NCBI GenBank assembly: GCA_946187555.1
Contig: CAMHQP010000006.1
Coordinates: 1 to 56,977, forward strand
Origin: an uncultured Bacteroidales bacterium
GTDB taxonomy: Bacteria > Bacteroidota > Bacteroidia > Bacteroidales > Paludibacteraceae
DNA: 56,977 bases
Reading direction: 5' to 3'
The notes under the pieces are model-generated. The model was not told where the DNA came from. It saw only the letters and a program-made list of their open reading frames with translations, and searched no databases. Position 1 is the stretch's first letter, and each line of letters begins with the position of its first letter. A program made the position numbers and the translations under genes. This document shows positions 52,401 through 56,977 of this stretch, piece by piece.

Positions 52401-55400
52401 TTGTACTATCTCTTTCTTCTCTTTGCTGTAGAAACTACGCGCTTTGTCGAGGTTTGTGCGCTGGATCTCGTAGCAGCCGCTCTCCAAGGCTATAGTATCA
52501 TATACCACAGCCGACTCGGTATAGAGCGTACCATTCCAGTCTATCTGGTCGCAGAAATAGCGGGTATGCTCGGTGCGCTTGATGGGTCTGACTTCCAGAA
52601 CCAACTCATAGATACTGTCTTGACCTGTACGCGTCTTGTAGTTGACGAAGTAGCTGTTAGTGCCGACAATTTCACTCAGATTAGAAAAACCGTGCCAAGT
52701 GAAATCATCACCTTGACAAATTGACAATTCCTCTTTGAAATGGTATTTCGTTTCATCTTTGATCAGTATCAGTCGCCAGATATCATTACATCCGGTCGTC
52801 TCATTAGGACTCTCATACTCATAGGTGCCCGGCTTGTAGAAGGTGGAGTCTTCTATTTGTTCGCCGTTGCGCCAGAACGTCCAGGTGAATCCATGCTCGC
52901 CACCCAGACTTCCGTGGGTCTCATGTACCTCCAGCGGCAGACGCGATACATGAATCGTCACCGTAGTGTCGCAACCTAAATGGTCGTAGTAATAGCCCGG
53001 GGCACTATAGGTCTTGCCGTTGTAGCTGACGTTCTCGTCACCGCAGACGGTGAAATCTTTGGTGATGTACTGCATCTCCCGTACGGTCAGATCCAAACGG
53101 TAATAGTTGAAACTGCCGTCCGACTGCTCTTCTGCGTTCGTGTACTTACCGGTCTGGCTCGCCGTGATACCATGCCAGATGAACGGAATCTCATCCGGAC
53201 AAACGGTCGCTATCGTATCGATCGTATCGACATGATTAACCGTCAAGATCAACATCTCCGTCGAGTCACAACCGAAGCGGTTAGTCGTCGTGAAGAACTC
53301 TACAGTTGTCTCGTAGTATGTCTTTTTATGCCATTCATACTTCTCGCCCTCGTTCATATGATGAACGTACTTGATGGTGTCCGGATTAACCACATTCAGC
53401 GACAGTACCGCCGTGTACGGACAGCCATTCTCGCTCATCTCTTGCGTGTAAACGCCGCTCTCGGTGTAGGTCTCTTCACCAAACGTGAAACTCTGACCGC
53501 GGCAGATCGTCTTGTTGACATACGTTGTCGGGATGTACTGTACTGTCAGGTTCAAGATATGCTCGATACTATCCTGATCTTGCGAACCTGTCTCAATCGA
53601 TACATATCGGCCGGTGGTGTTGTATTCACCGCCTCGCCAAGAGAACGTTTTGCCCGGACAGATGGTCTCCGTGATCTCGTCGCGAAGCACTTCCTGATCG
53701 GCATAAATGACAACAATACTATCGCAACCGAAGATAGTATGCAGCGAGTCTCTGTATATCTCACCTGCTTTCTGGAACGTGTGACCGTTGTAGTTCTGCG
53801 GGAAAGACGTGAACGCCACGCGCTCGGTTTTCTCATACACCGGATGAACGGTCAACTCTAGAATATACAACGAGTCGATCTCCGTATCGGCGGGCACTGC
53901 TTTGTAGAGCGTGTCCACAAAAGTACCCGTCTCGCGGTAGTTCTTGTTGCGCCAAGGATAGAAATCGCCTTGGCATATCTCTACCCGGTCACGGTGAATA
54001 GCGATCTGCGCAACGGGTTCGATCATACCAACGCCGATAGAGTAGATACTGTCGCAACCGAACGAAGAGGTATATTTGTCTTCGTACAAGCCTGTGGTAG
54101 TGATCTCTCGGTTGCGCCAAACGAAGGTCTCGCCCGTCGTCAGCGTCACTGTATCGTGCCGATGGAAAGGAATTCCCTTCGTGAAATAGGTCGTTACGAT
54201 ACTGTCGCATTGGTACCGAACGCTGGTGAATGTATCCACGCGGTAGGTGGATTTGTCGATGACTTCGCCGTTCCATTCGACGCTACTGCAGAACGGAATC
54301 GTCTGGCTTGCACGAGGAACGGGGTTAACCGTCAAGATCAGTTCATAGATGCTGTCTTGGTCGGCAACCGTACGGTAGCGGTCGAAATAATGGGTCGTCT
54401 GACCGATACCCTGTTTGTTTAAATCCTTGAGATCGCGCCAGTTATACGGCTCATTCTCGCAGATGGTGACATACTCAACATAATGATATTTGGTCTCATC
54501 CTTGGTCAGAACCAGGCGATAAGTGTCGTTACAACCCGTGGTCTCGTTATGGGTTGTGTGCTCATACACACCCGGTTCCTTGATTGTGTCCGTCTTCGTC
54601 TCGCCGTCCAGTACGTACTGCCAGTAGTACGGATTTGTTCGATCCAATACACCGGTTTGCAGGAACAGCTGACTCGGATGCTTCACGATCGTGATACGAT
54701 AGGTCGTGTCACAGGTGTAGGCGTCGTAGTACTCGCCGGCATTGACATAGGTCTTGCCGTGGAAGCGCACCGACTCTTCGTCGCAGAGCGTGAACAGCGA
54801 ATCGATATATACGAGTTGCTTGACCGTCAGATCCAGACGGCACATCACGAGGTCGCCGTTGTCACGAACGCCCTGATACTCATACACGCCCGTCTGACCT
54901 TTGGTCATACCATGCCATGTGAAGGTGGTGTTCGGACAGATGGTTACAACCGTGTCGATCGTGTCCACCGTATAGACCGTCAGGATAAGACGACTCAGCG
55001 AGTCGCAACCGAAGCGGTTCTTGCAGATCGTGTCACGTACACAATCCGTGTCGTACGTCCGGCCGTTCCATTCCCAGGTCTGACCTTGCGGGATACGTAT
55101 TTCTTGCGTCACAGTATCCGGCTTGACTACGTTCAGCGTCAGGATCGTAATCGAGTCATAGTCGCTGAAATGCATCGTGTCACGATAGACGCCTCCTTCC
55201 GAAATCGTCTGATTGCCGAAAGAGATACTGCTTCCTTTACACAAGTTCTGCGTCAATTTCGTCTCTACGCGTTCACGCACAAAAAGCCGGTAGATACTGT
55301 CGCAGTGACTCTCCACCGTCTTATACACCTTCTCGTACGTTCCCGCCTTGGTGATGGTCGAATCACACCATACAAAACTTGTACCGCGCTCCAACGTCCG

Positions 55401-55661
55401 CTCCTGATAATTCAAAAACGGCGGATACACATTCACGACGTATTGGTAAATGCTGTCCAGACTCGGATCGGTCACCAAGATCGTGTCATACAGGATCGTG
55501 TCCGAATAAACAACCGTCTTACGCGTATCTATCGTAACCGTGTCACCCGGACAGATCTTGTAGTTCCGCGTCTCAATGATGCCATTCGCGGCATGACCAC
55601 TCATTACTGCTGCGGCTAAGATCAGCGCGCAGCCGAAAAATCTATAGAGATGTTTTTTCAT
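43500..55661 (-). CDS. Giant secreted GCDSI-repeat protein with type IX secretion sorting domain
   Basis: 4053 residues in one open frame. A signal peptide (MKKHLYRFFGCALILAAAVMSGHA) is followed by about 65 repeat units averaging 56-60 residues. A typical unit reads I-C-x-G-x-x-Y-x-W-x-G-x-x-Y-x-x-x-G-x-Y-x-D-T, then GCDSI and a hydrophobic strand. Most units have two cysteines, which could form one disulfide each. The last 80 residues (ILVYPTQAPRHTPRVCVEA ... SGIYFIRVHQGDNVTSHKV) match a type A sorting domain of the type IX secretion system, so the protein should be exported and attached to the surface. Adhesion is the likely role but is inferred from size and repeats. It is the second gene after a barrel protein; a heptamer array fills its leader. 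Confidence 0.9.
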   Translation of the reverse strand: MKKHLYRFFGCALILAAAVMSGHAANGIIETRNYKICPGDTVTIDTRKTVVYSDTILYDTILVTDPSLDSIYQYVVNVYPPFLNYQERTLERGTSFVWCDSTITKAGTYEKVYKTVESHCDSIYRLFVRERVETKLTQNLCKGSSISFGNQTISEGGVYRDTMHFSDYDSITILTLNVVKPDTVTQEIRIPQGQTWEWNGRTYDTDCVRDTICKNRFGCDSLSRLILTVYTVDTIDTVVTICPNTTFTWHGMTKGQTGVYEYQGVRDNGDLVMCRLDLTVKQLVYIDSLFTLCDEESVRFHGKTYVNAGEYYDAYTCDTTYRITIVKHPSQLFLQTGVLDRTNPYYWQYVLDGETKTDTIKEPGVYEHTTHNETTGCNDTYRLVLTKDETKYHYVEYVTICENEPYNWRDLKDLNKQGIGQTTHYFDRYRTVADQDSIYELILTVNPVPRASQTIPFCSSVEWNGEVIDKSTYRVDTFTSVRYQCDSIVTTYFTKGIPFHRHDTVTLTTGETFVWRNREITTTGLYEDKYTSSFGCDSIYSIGVGMIEPVAQIAIHRDRVEICQGDFYPWRNKNYRETGTFVDTLYKAVPADTEIDSLYILELTVHPVYEKTERVAFTSFPQNYNGHTFQKAGEIYRDSLHTIFGCDSIVVIYADQEVLRDEITETICPGKTFSWRGGEYNTTGRYVSIETGSQDQDSIEHILNLTVQYIPTTYVNKTICRGQSFTFGEETYTESGVYTQEMSENGCPYTAVLSLNVVNPDTIKYVHHMNEGEKYEWHKKTYYETTVEFFTTTNRFGCDSTEMLILTVNHVDTIDTIATVCPDEIPFIWHGITASQTGKYTNAEEQSDGSFNYYRLDLTVREMQYITKDFTVCGDENVSYNGKTYSAPGYYYDHLGCDTTVTIHVSRLPLEVHETHGSLGGEHGFTWTFWRNGEQIEDSTFYKPGTYEYESPNETTGCNDIWRLILIKDETKYHFKEELSICQGDDFTWHGFSNLSEIVGTNSYFVNYKTRTGQDSIYELVLEVRPIKRTEHTRYFCDQIDWNGTLYTESAVVYDTIALESGCYEIQRTNLDKARSFYSKEKKEIVQGDTIWWHGTMIYGDGTYYDRHFSQYGCDSIYELEVISIPAPPHTNMLIEQASICHGESYPWRGKEYSIEGRYVDTVHTSKKDSIYILNLTVWPSYKDTIIRHMYTCGPGASIRYQGKDYYKDTAIVNNLPTAHGCDSIVKVYMHFNTALYLSDTVKIPDTKMPYTWTYRLSGATRDTLLTTAGTYFHTEAAEGSCRNTEEIVLIVYPTYLYEDTITICETELPYHWTNGPTEHANDDLSHPVGTTRQYEYRYTTVNNTDSIYRLVLTIDKAPKDTIQKYLCYGDEFYINGHTYFHVESDTVYRERIVKPNPDNGCDSIIYYEIYQYPQKKLVETTILHPDDTIRWKGNVITSAATYDAIPDSIDTATGCLIIQQLRVIQDMRETKVICSNDTAKDEHEVSKYPYVWTHPSGHEPDTLYTTGLFYDTVYDAEGRIIEFHSLDLTISTPYDTVVHVHGCGQAGASWRDHVYYRDTAFVDRVEVTPYNPKAPCDSVFHVNIKIDTTYYFYYTDTICEHKLPYVVQGPGDQKDSIYTEGRTVHPFQTACGCDSIVEVRLTILPELKLYQDSVFLCEEAIREKPYILGDTLNPAFDLYRQKVNEWKGKWIGVQIENDSIVYNCDSTKSFHVIVRPHQAQPRDTTYYLCRGDSVQLFWPKEKWVKTDGIYLDTVDTRSAWVDGMHNMTHNDYAYVCDSVTRWTIIYADTIHEDTIVHIPMGDSLFWNNQYLYAEGTYDSIGQAPDTNSLGQYCKYVMTMHLFVDSTYYYRDTISVCEVPGKDTLYYWKDGYYQTYTMPDKDSAFHVIKPLKTLLYRFDSIYDMYIDYHRKYYQIIYDSICYGDSIQFDQHHFELENNHTIERYLQKAGQYIDTLRAASGCDSIIELRLFVRNRIDTTYQTATIIDRELPFVWENKWTDIKGIQHSHKDSMYVSGTYRDTLPSIYGCDSVFVLNLTVRPTYLYRDTVDTCEAINTTLTKYWPAADGVPAHKQEYTTPLHDNTLTYRDTVIINYPHDSVFYELYVNFHRTYQTHFFDTICAGDSTQIPTVLSIHPNTFYKTTGIYSDTVPSFFGCDSIITLHLQVWPNYPTTYIRKDIADVEAPYVWKHFNHAGDSIGVDSLYVPGDYGFRFETKFGCDSIDSLKLVIHKTYNIRLDTITICQSELPYTWEDITEIRKSDNYYFKTKTHDGYDSIRSVYINILPVLYETVRAHICEGDSMRFGLKKDGSPLFMYKDSVYRDTLTSRQYGCDSIVTLILNVRPRYFHDSIRHIADTQAPFVWKHFNHAGDSIGVDSLYVPGDYGYRFESEFSCDSIDSLHLFIHKTYDIRLDTITICQSEVPYTWEDITEIRKSDNYYFKTQTHDGYDSIRSVYINILPVLYDTIRAHICEGDSMRFGLKKDGSPLFLHREDVYRDTILSHQYGCDSIVTLFLNVRSKYISKYDAHIADIDTPYVWKHFNHAGDSIGVDSLYAAGKHGYRFASEFGCDSIDTLTLYIHHTYKFTEEITICERQTPYTWKDNNGITESGTYIYNPRTHDGYDSIFIATITVQPTAHQTITEKICKNDLPFNFHGKELTKGGIYIDTLASMASGCDSIVELHLTVNDPYYHFERRDIYAGDTCNFFGTPYTTSGTYTHSNTTPAGCDSVSELLLVVHPLVDTTAYVCSNDLPFEWVNHWNGSTTLLHAAGIYHNDTTYVNGERTFWSIELIVKEPVVRVINENICEGENNFFSFNGQKLTTSGIYKDTLQTADGCDSIVELHLTVNKPYYNYIERHIIQGQSVEVLGHTFDKDTIHTIKELTADKCDSIIDIKVIVHPLIDTTVIVCSTDLPYIWTNKWNGQVTPLYAAGIYRNDTTIVNGKQMYYGLRLIVNEPTSTILYRSICKGGQYDFNGQMLSTSGEYRDTLRNAAGCDSIVVLHLNVEPTYYHTIERTIYEGDTVMFEGQPYSTAGIYPIRYTTTTTNCDSIIELRLNVNRLYDDSVTVCANELPLTWRNKTIYESGIYRDTMVNTEGKETTIGLKVNVLPILRAPEPINKTICEGDFYKFGKNVLSEQGTYYDTLTAMNGCDSIVMLALTVIPAKYETMTKRIFEGDSVEFNNAWYKESGVYEYRVTNNNGCTDTYQLILTVLKTFNVDTAAVICDSDLPFIWRGIEYNETGDYVMPIAWTDSSRVVKTLHLTVNKSFYGERNISICAGDTFLFKGKQYYQNGTFNDTIPSATGCDSIIKYIVAVHPTLDFTIEKHISDKEPFLFHDRVLTISGTYEWTGKTVHGCDSMEHLFLTVHPSYFRSDTFDLCQSDSVNFPFQWKDEKGKLIMEISQSGTYTDSILTEYGFDSVRQAVVHVHPSFFINEQYEIGVGEHLKIHGRDISSPAIYFDTLRTIHGCDSIFHVVVNQKRTREWTWDREICQGEYFDFFGRKLTHTGQYKYTSQYKDSVITLNLTVNPISITETRKVITDKQVPYIYNGRIYEQGGIYNDTLVNKFGCDSILRFVLIISSRYSEWTPMPLCAGSEIKIDGQVITEAGLYTFLRRSRVTGEMDSIWRVEVYDAPAYEFDVNTTLCDGDTLFFGDKAITRGGKQDVVLKTTDGCDSIFHLDITLFPSYTFDTTITIFDYQTYTWEQNHQTYNVAGQYTKTFPTIHDCDSTYVLNLQVIQTIRQSTEYTICEGQEYTWRGKKYSIEGYYTDTVNDAATYMSGIYTLHLIVAHPTYIANATGGEICADDKDFQIAFTYTGAKPTFYSIYYDQAAKDEGFIDVIDQPFLGEDRYATGSVPAKPEVLYLNHTNYVKPGTYTMSLVLDNGVCGVSRADNIELVVKYPSWIIEQNWNDVVVPLKKELNGGYEFNQVEWFVNGVRQMNNGKGYLEHNFHDGDEVVMSATRKGENRAYETCPLVITINSSIAYEDPILVYPTQAPRHTPRVCVEAPREGSYEVIATTGLIVAQGNLNEGQTQITLPAISGIYFIRVHQGDNVTSHKVMIY
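47570..49135 (-). repeat. Three-copy 522-nt tandem repeat inside the giant gene
   Basis: The phrase KHFNHAGDSIGVDSLY recurs exactly every 522 nt (174 codons), for example at 49061, 48539 and 48017 on the plus strand. Copies 1 and 2 are nearly identical at the nucleotide level; copy 3 is alike in its first third and then diverges. This shows recent duplication of a three-unit block. Confidence 0.9.
51900..55400 (-). repeat. Long higher-order duplication at the N-terminal end of the giant protein
   Basis: Two blocks of about 580 residues run in parallel: NLCKGSSISFG / TICRGQSFTFG, then VDTIDTVVTICPN / VDTIDTIATVCPD, ETTGCNDTYRLVLTKDETKYH / ETTGCNDIWRLILIKDETKYH, and ICQGDFYPWRNKNY / ICHGESYPWRGKEY. 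The copies are diverged, so this is an older event than the 522-nt repeat. Boundaries are approximate. Confidence 0.7.
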
Positions 55662-55664
55662 ATT

Positions 55665-55699
55665 CTATAACCTGTAACCTGTAACCTGTAACCCTTCAC
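55665..55699. repeat. Heptamer array, CTGTAAC x4 (leader of the giant gene)
   Basis: Three exact units and one variant, then two decayed ones. On the transcribed strand this reads GTTACAG, the unit family also found in nrdG. It ends 3 nt before the start codon of the giant gene. Confidence 0.9.
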
Positions 55700-55701
55700 C
55701 C

Positions 55702-56658
55702 TTAATTGTAACACATACATCCGTGGTGGAAACCGGCGCGCGCCGTACGACTGCCGCCGATCATATACGTGAGCTTCAAACCCGCAATGAACGGAACGGT
55801 GCGCAACGAACCCGCAGCCGTGTTCAGATACGGGTTGAAAACAACGCCCGTTGCCTTGGCTTCACCGTGTTCATCCGGTGTCGGCAACTCAAAGCGCGCT
55901 TTCTCATCACCCTTATTATAGTTATTCAAACCATACTCAAAATAGAAACTCATCTTCAGCACATGACAAATCCGGCTGTGGGTCGGCAGCGAAGAGAGCA
56001 GGTCATAACCAATCTCACCGATCAGACTCACGCCTACGTTCAGACGATTCGCTTGCTCTACCTCGAAGGCATACTCCATCAACCCGCGATCCGGTAGGTT
56101 CTCGATAATCGCATCCGTGTTATTGGGACGGAACCGCAGGTTATACGTCCCGATCGTGTGAGTCTTCGGGTTCAGCGCATAACTGACCTTCAGACCGGCA
56201 CCTACATGGAAACCGTGCGTGTAATATCCGAACAGGATAGGTACGTCAACGAAGTTCCATTGGATCTCATCCGTCTGGTTTACGTCATAGAGTAGGGTTC
56301 CTTCGCGCAGCAAAGCACCGTCGCGCAACTTACCCTCGTGCTCGATCGTGTAGGGGTCTAACTGCAACTTCGAGCGATGCATGGAGAACTGTACACCGAT
56401 GTTCGCCCATAAACCGCTCAGACGATATTCGTAACCTAAACCGATACCGCCGCCTACGTTGCCAACCGGAATCACACCACTGGCACGCGTATCCAAAAGT
56501 GAGTAACCTACGTGGCCGCTGATATAACCGAAGTGGTAATGATCACCGTCAGCGAAACCGCCACGACGTCTCTGCGCATCGACCGGCATAACCAAAACCG
56601 TCAGCATTGCCATGCACACCATGCGCCACATCCAAGATTGTATTTTGTTCGTTGTCAT
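55702..56658 (-). CDS. Outer-membrane beta-barrel protein, partner gene of the giant protein
   Basis: 318 residues with a signal peptide (RMVCMAMLTVLVMPVDAQ). The mature chain is made of amphipathic strands (GHVGYSLLDTRASGVIP, GIGLGYEYRLSGLWANIGVQF, VDVPILFGYYTHGFHVGAGLKVSY, PFIAGLKLTYMIGG), as expected of a 10-14-stranded outer-membrane barrel. It ends with an unusual Cys pair (HHGCMCYN). It is 40 nt upstream of the giant gene on the same strand. It does not show the DPHFSQFY-type start of PorP/SprF, so a PorP/SprF role is not supported by sequence. Confidence 0.78.
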   Translation of the reverse strand: MTTNKIQSWMWRMVCMAMLTVLVMPVDAQRRRGGFADGDHYHFGYISGHVGYSLLDTRASGVIPVGNVGGGIGLGYEYRLSGLWANIGVQFSMHRSKLQLDPYTIEHEGKLRDGALLREGTLLYDVNQTDEIQWNFVDVPILFGYYTHGFHVGAGLKVSYALNPKTHTIGTYNLRFRPNNTDAIIENLPDRGLMEYAFEVEQANRLNVGVSLIGEIGYDLLSSLPTHSRICHVLKMSFYFEYGLNNYNKGDEKARFELPTPDEHGEAKATGVVFNPYLNTAAGSLRTVPFIAGLKLTYMIGGSRTARAGFHHGCMCYN

Positions 56659-56731
56659 ATTCTATATATTATATACTATGTATTGCGCATACACAGCCTG
56701 TGTACGTACGCGCACACTACAGAAAGCGGCG

Positions 56732-56739
56732 CAAAGGTA
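56732..56739 (-). promoter_or_regulatory. Probable -7 box for the barrel-giant protein operon
   Basis: Minus-strand TACCTTTG (56739-56732), followed by CGCCGC as in other promoters here. No good TTG is found 20 nt upstream, so the -33 is weak or replaced by an activator site. Confidence 0.5.
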
Positions 56740-56789
56740 CGACATTTTTCCCATATATAAAAATTTTTTGCAAAAAAAGTGAAAAATAT

Positions 56790-56820
56790 TTGCGTATTTC
56801 AAAAAAAAGCAGTACCTTTG
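56790..56820 (+). promoter_or_regulatory. Promoter of tRNA-His
   Basis: The -33 TTG (56790-56792), a 20-nt spacer and -7 TACCTTTG (56813-56820), followed by CACCCGC. The tRNA starts about 66 nt downstream, with a heptamer array in the 5' leader. Confidence 0.75.
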
Positions 56821-56835
56821 CACCCGCTTTTGGAG

Positions 56836-56870
56836 AATTGTCCAATTTTCAATCTCCAATCTGCAATGCG
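56836..56870. repeat. Heptamer array, CAATCTN x5 (leader of tRNA-His)
   Basis: Five degenerate units sharing CAAT or AATT. The reverse complement gives ATTGNNN-type units like those at 19363 and 36443. It lies between the promoter and the tRNA. Confidence 0.82.
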
Positions 56871-56886
56871 AACACAGTTCGCGTAT

Positions 56887-56962
56887 GGTGGTCATAGCTC
56901 AGTTGGCAGAGCATCGGATTGTGGTTCCGAGTGTCGTGGGTTCGAGCCCCACTCTCCACCCA
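56887..56962 (+). tRNA. tRNA-His (GTG)
   Basis: The cloverleaf can be drawn: D stem GCTC/GAGC, anticodon stem TCGGA/TCCGA with loop TTGTGGT (anticodon GTG at 56921-56923), T stem GTGGG/CCCAC with loop TTCGAGC. G at 56887 is the extra G-1 typical of tRNA-His. The acceptor stem GTGGTCA / TCTCCAC pairs at five positions, but T5-T68 and C6-C67 do not pair. CCA is not fully encoded after the discriminator C (56960). The 3' end is 15 nt from the window edge. Confidence 0.85.
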
Positions 56963-56977
56963 AGCCCTGTAAATCAA

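Noticed and set aside
43692..55619. Long plus-strand open frames opposite the giant gene (for example 43692-44948, 51282-52334, 54483-55619)
   Set aside because: They are complementary to GCDSI-type repeats, have no promoter and no recognisable domains, and arise because the minus-strand repeat composition avoids stops on the other strand.
55702..56658. PorP/SprF helper protein
   Set aside because: The N-terminal mature sequence lacks the family start (QDPHFSQFY type); only the genetic position supports this name.

Overview
The window looks like chromosomal DNA of a member of the Bacteroidales, probably host-associated. The reasons are promoters of the Bacteroidota type (TTG, 20-nt spacer, TAnnTTTG), almost no Shine-Dalgarno sequences, lipoproteins with Bacteroidota lipoboxes, a DUF4837 protein, a type IX secretion sorting domain, and many 1-8 nt gene overlaps. 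I cannot name a genus. No phage, plasmid, IS, rRNA or CRISPR is present, so the block is mostly housekeeping with accessory inserts.

Layout. 181-10952 (+): a CPA2 antiporter, an outer-membrane barrel protein, a giant TamB protein fused to an Omp85-type barrel, then mnmE, yicC, gmk and folC. 11008-12525 (+): two related lipoproteins. 16827-12515 (-): dnaE-nadD. 16964-20288 (+): GH3 protein, HAD hydrolase, acyltransferase. 20384-21313 (+): EamA transporter. 21388-24225 (+): steroid 5-alpha-reductase-like protein, OYE-type flavin reductase and SDR dehydrogenase, which form a probable steroid or bile-acid reducing operon. 28661-24246 (-): prfB, a yigZ-type gene, acyltransferase, coaD, ctpA. 28799-35444 (+): secreted protein, DPP-IV-like peptidase, ROK kinase, polysaccharide deacetylase, Ig-like lipoprotein. 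37007-35419 (-): DUF4837 lipoprotein and pnuC. 37131-37997 (+): AraC-type regulator. 39271-37994 (-): glyA. 39503-40381 (+): lipoprotein. 40894-43466 (+): nrdD-nrdG. 56658-43500 (-): an outer-membrane barrel protein followed by a 4053-residue secreted repeat protein with about 65 GCDSI-type units. 56887-56962 (+): tRNA-His.

Three observations stand out. First, at least 14 short arrays of degenerate 7-nt repeats are scattered through genes and gene junctions. The same heptamers (for example GGTTACG, nATTGGA) recur in unrelated loci, often in frame inside conserved enzymes, which resembles the heptanucleotide STRR elements of cyanobacteria. Second, one uninterrupted reading frame joins an inner-membrane-anchored TamB protein to an outer-membrane barrel without POTRA domains. 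Third, the three-gene steroid-reducing operon has its own promoter. No database search was possible; all family calls come from motifs read by eye.
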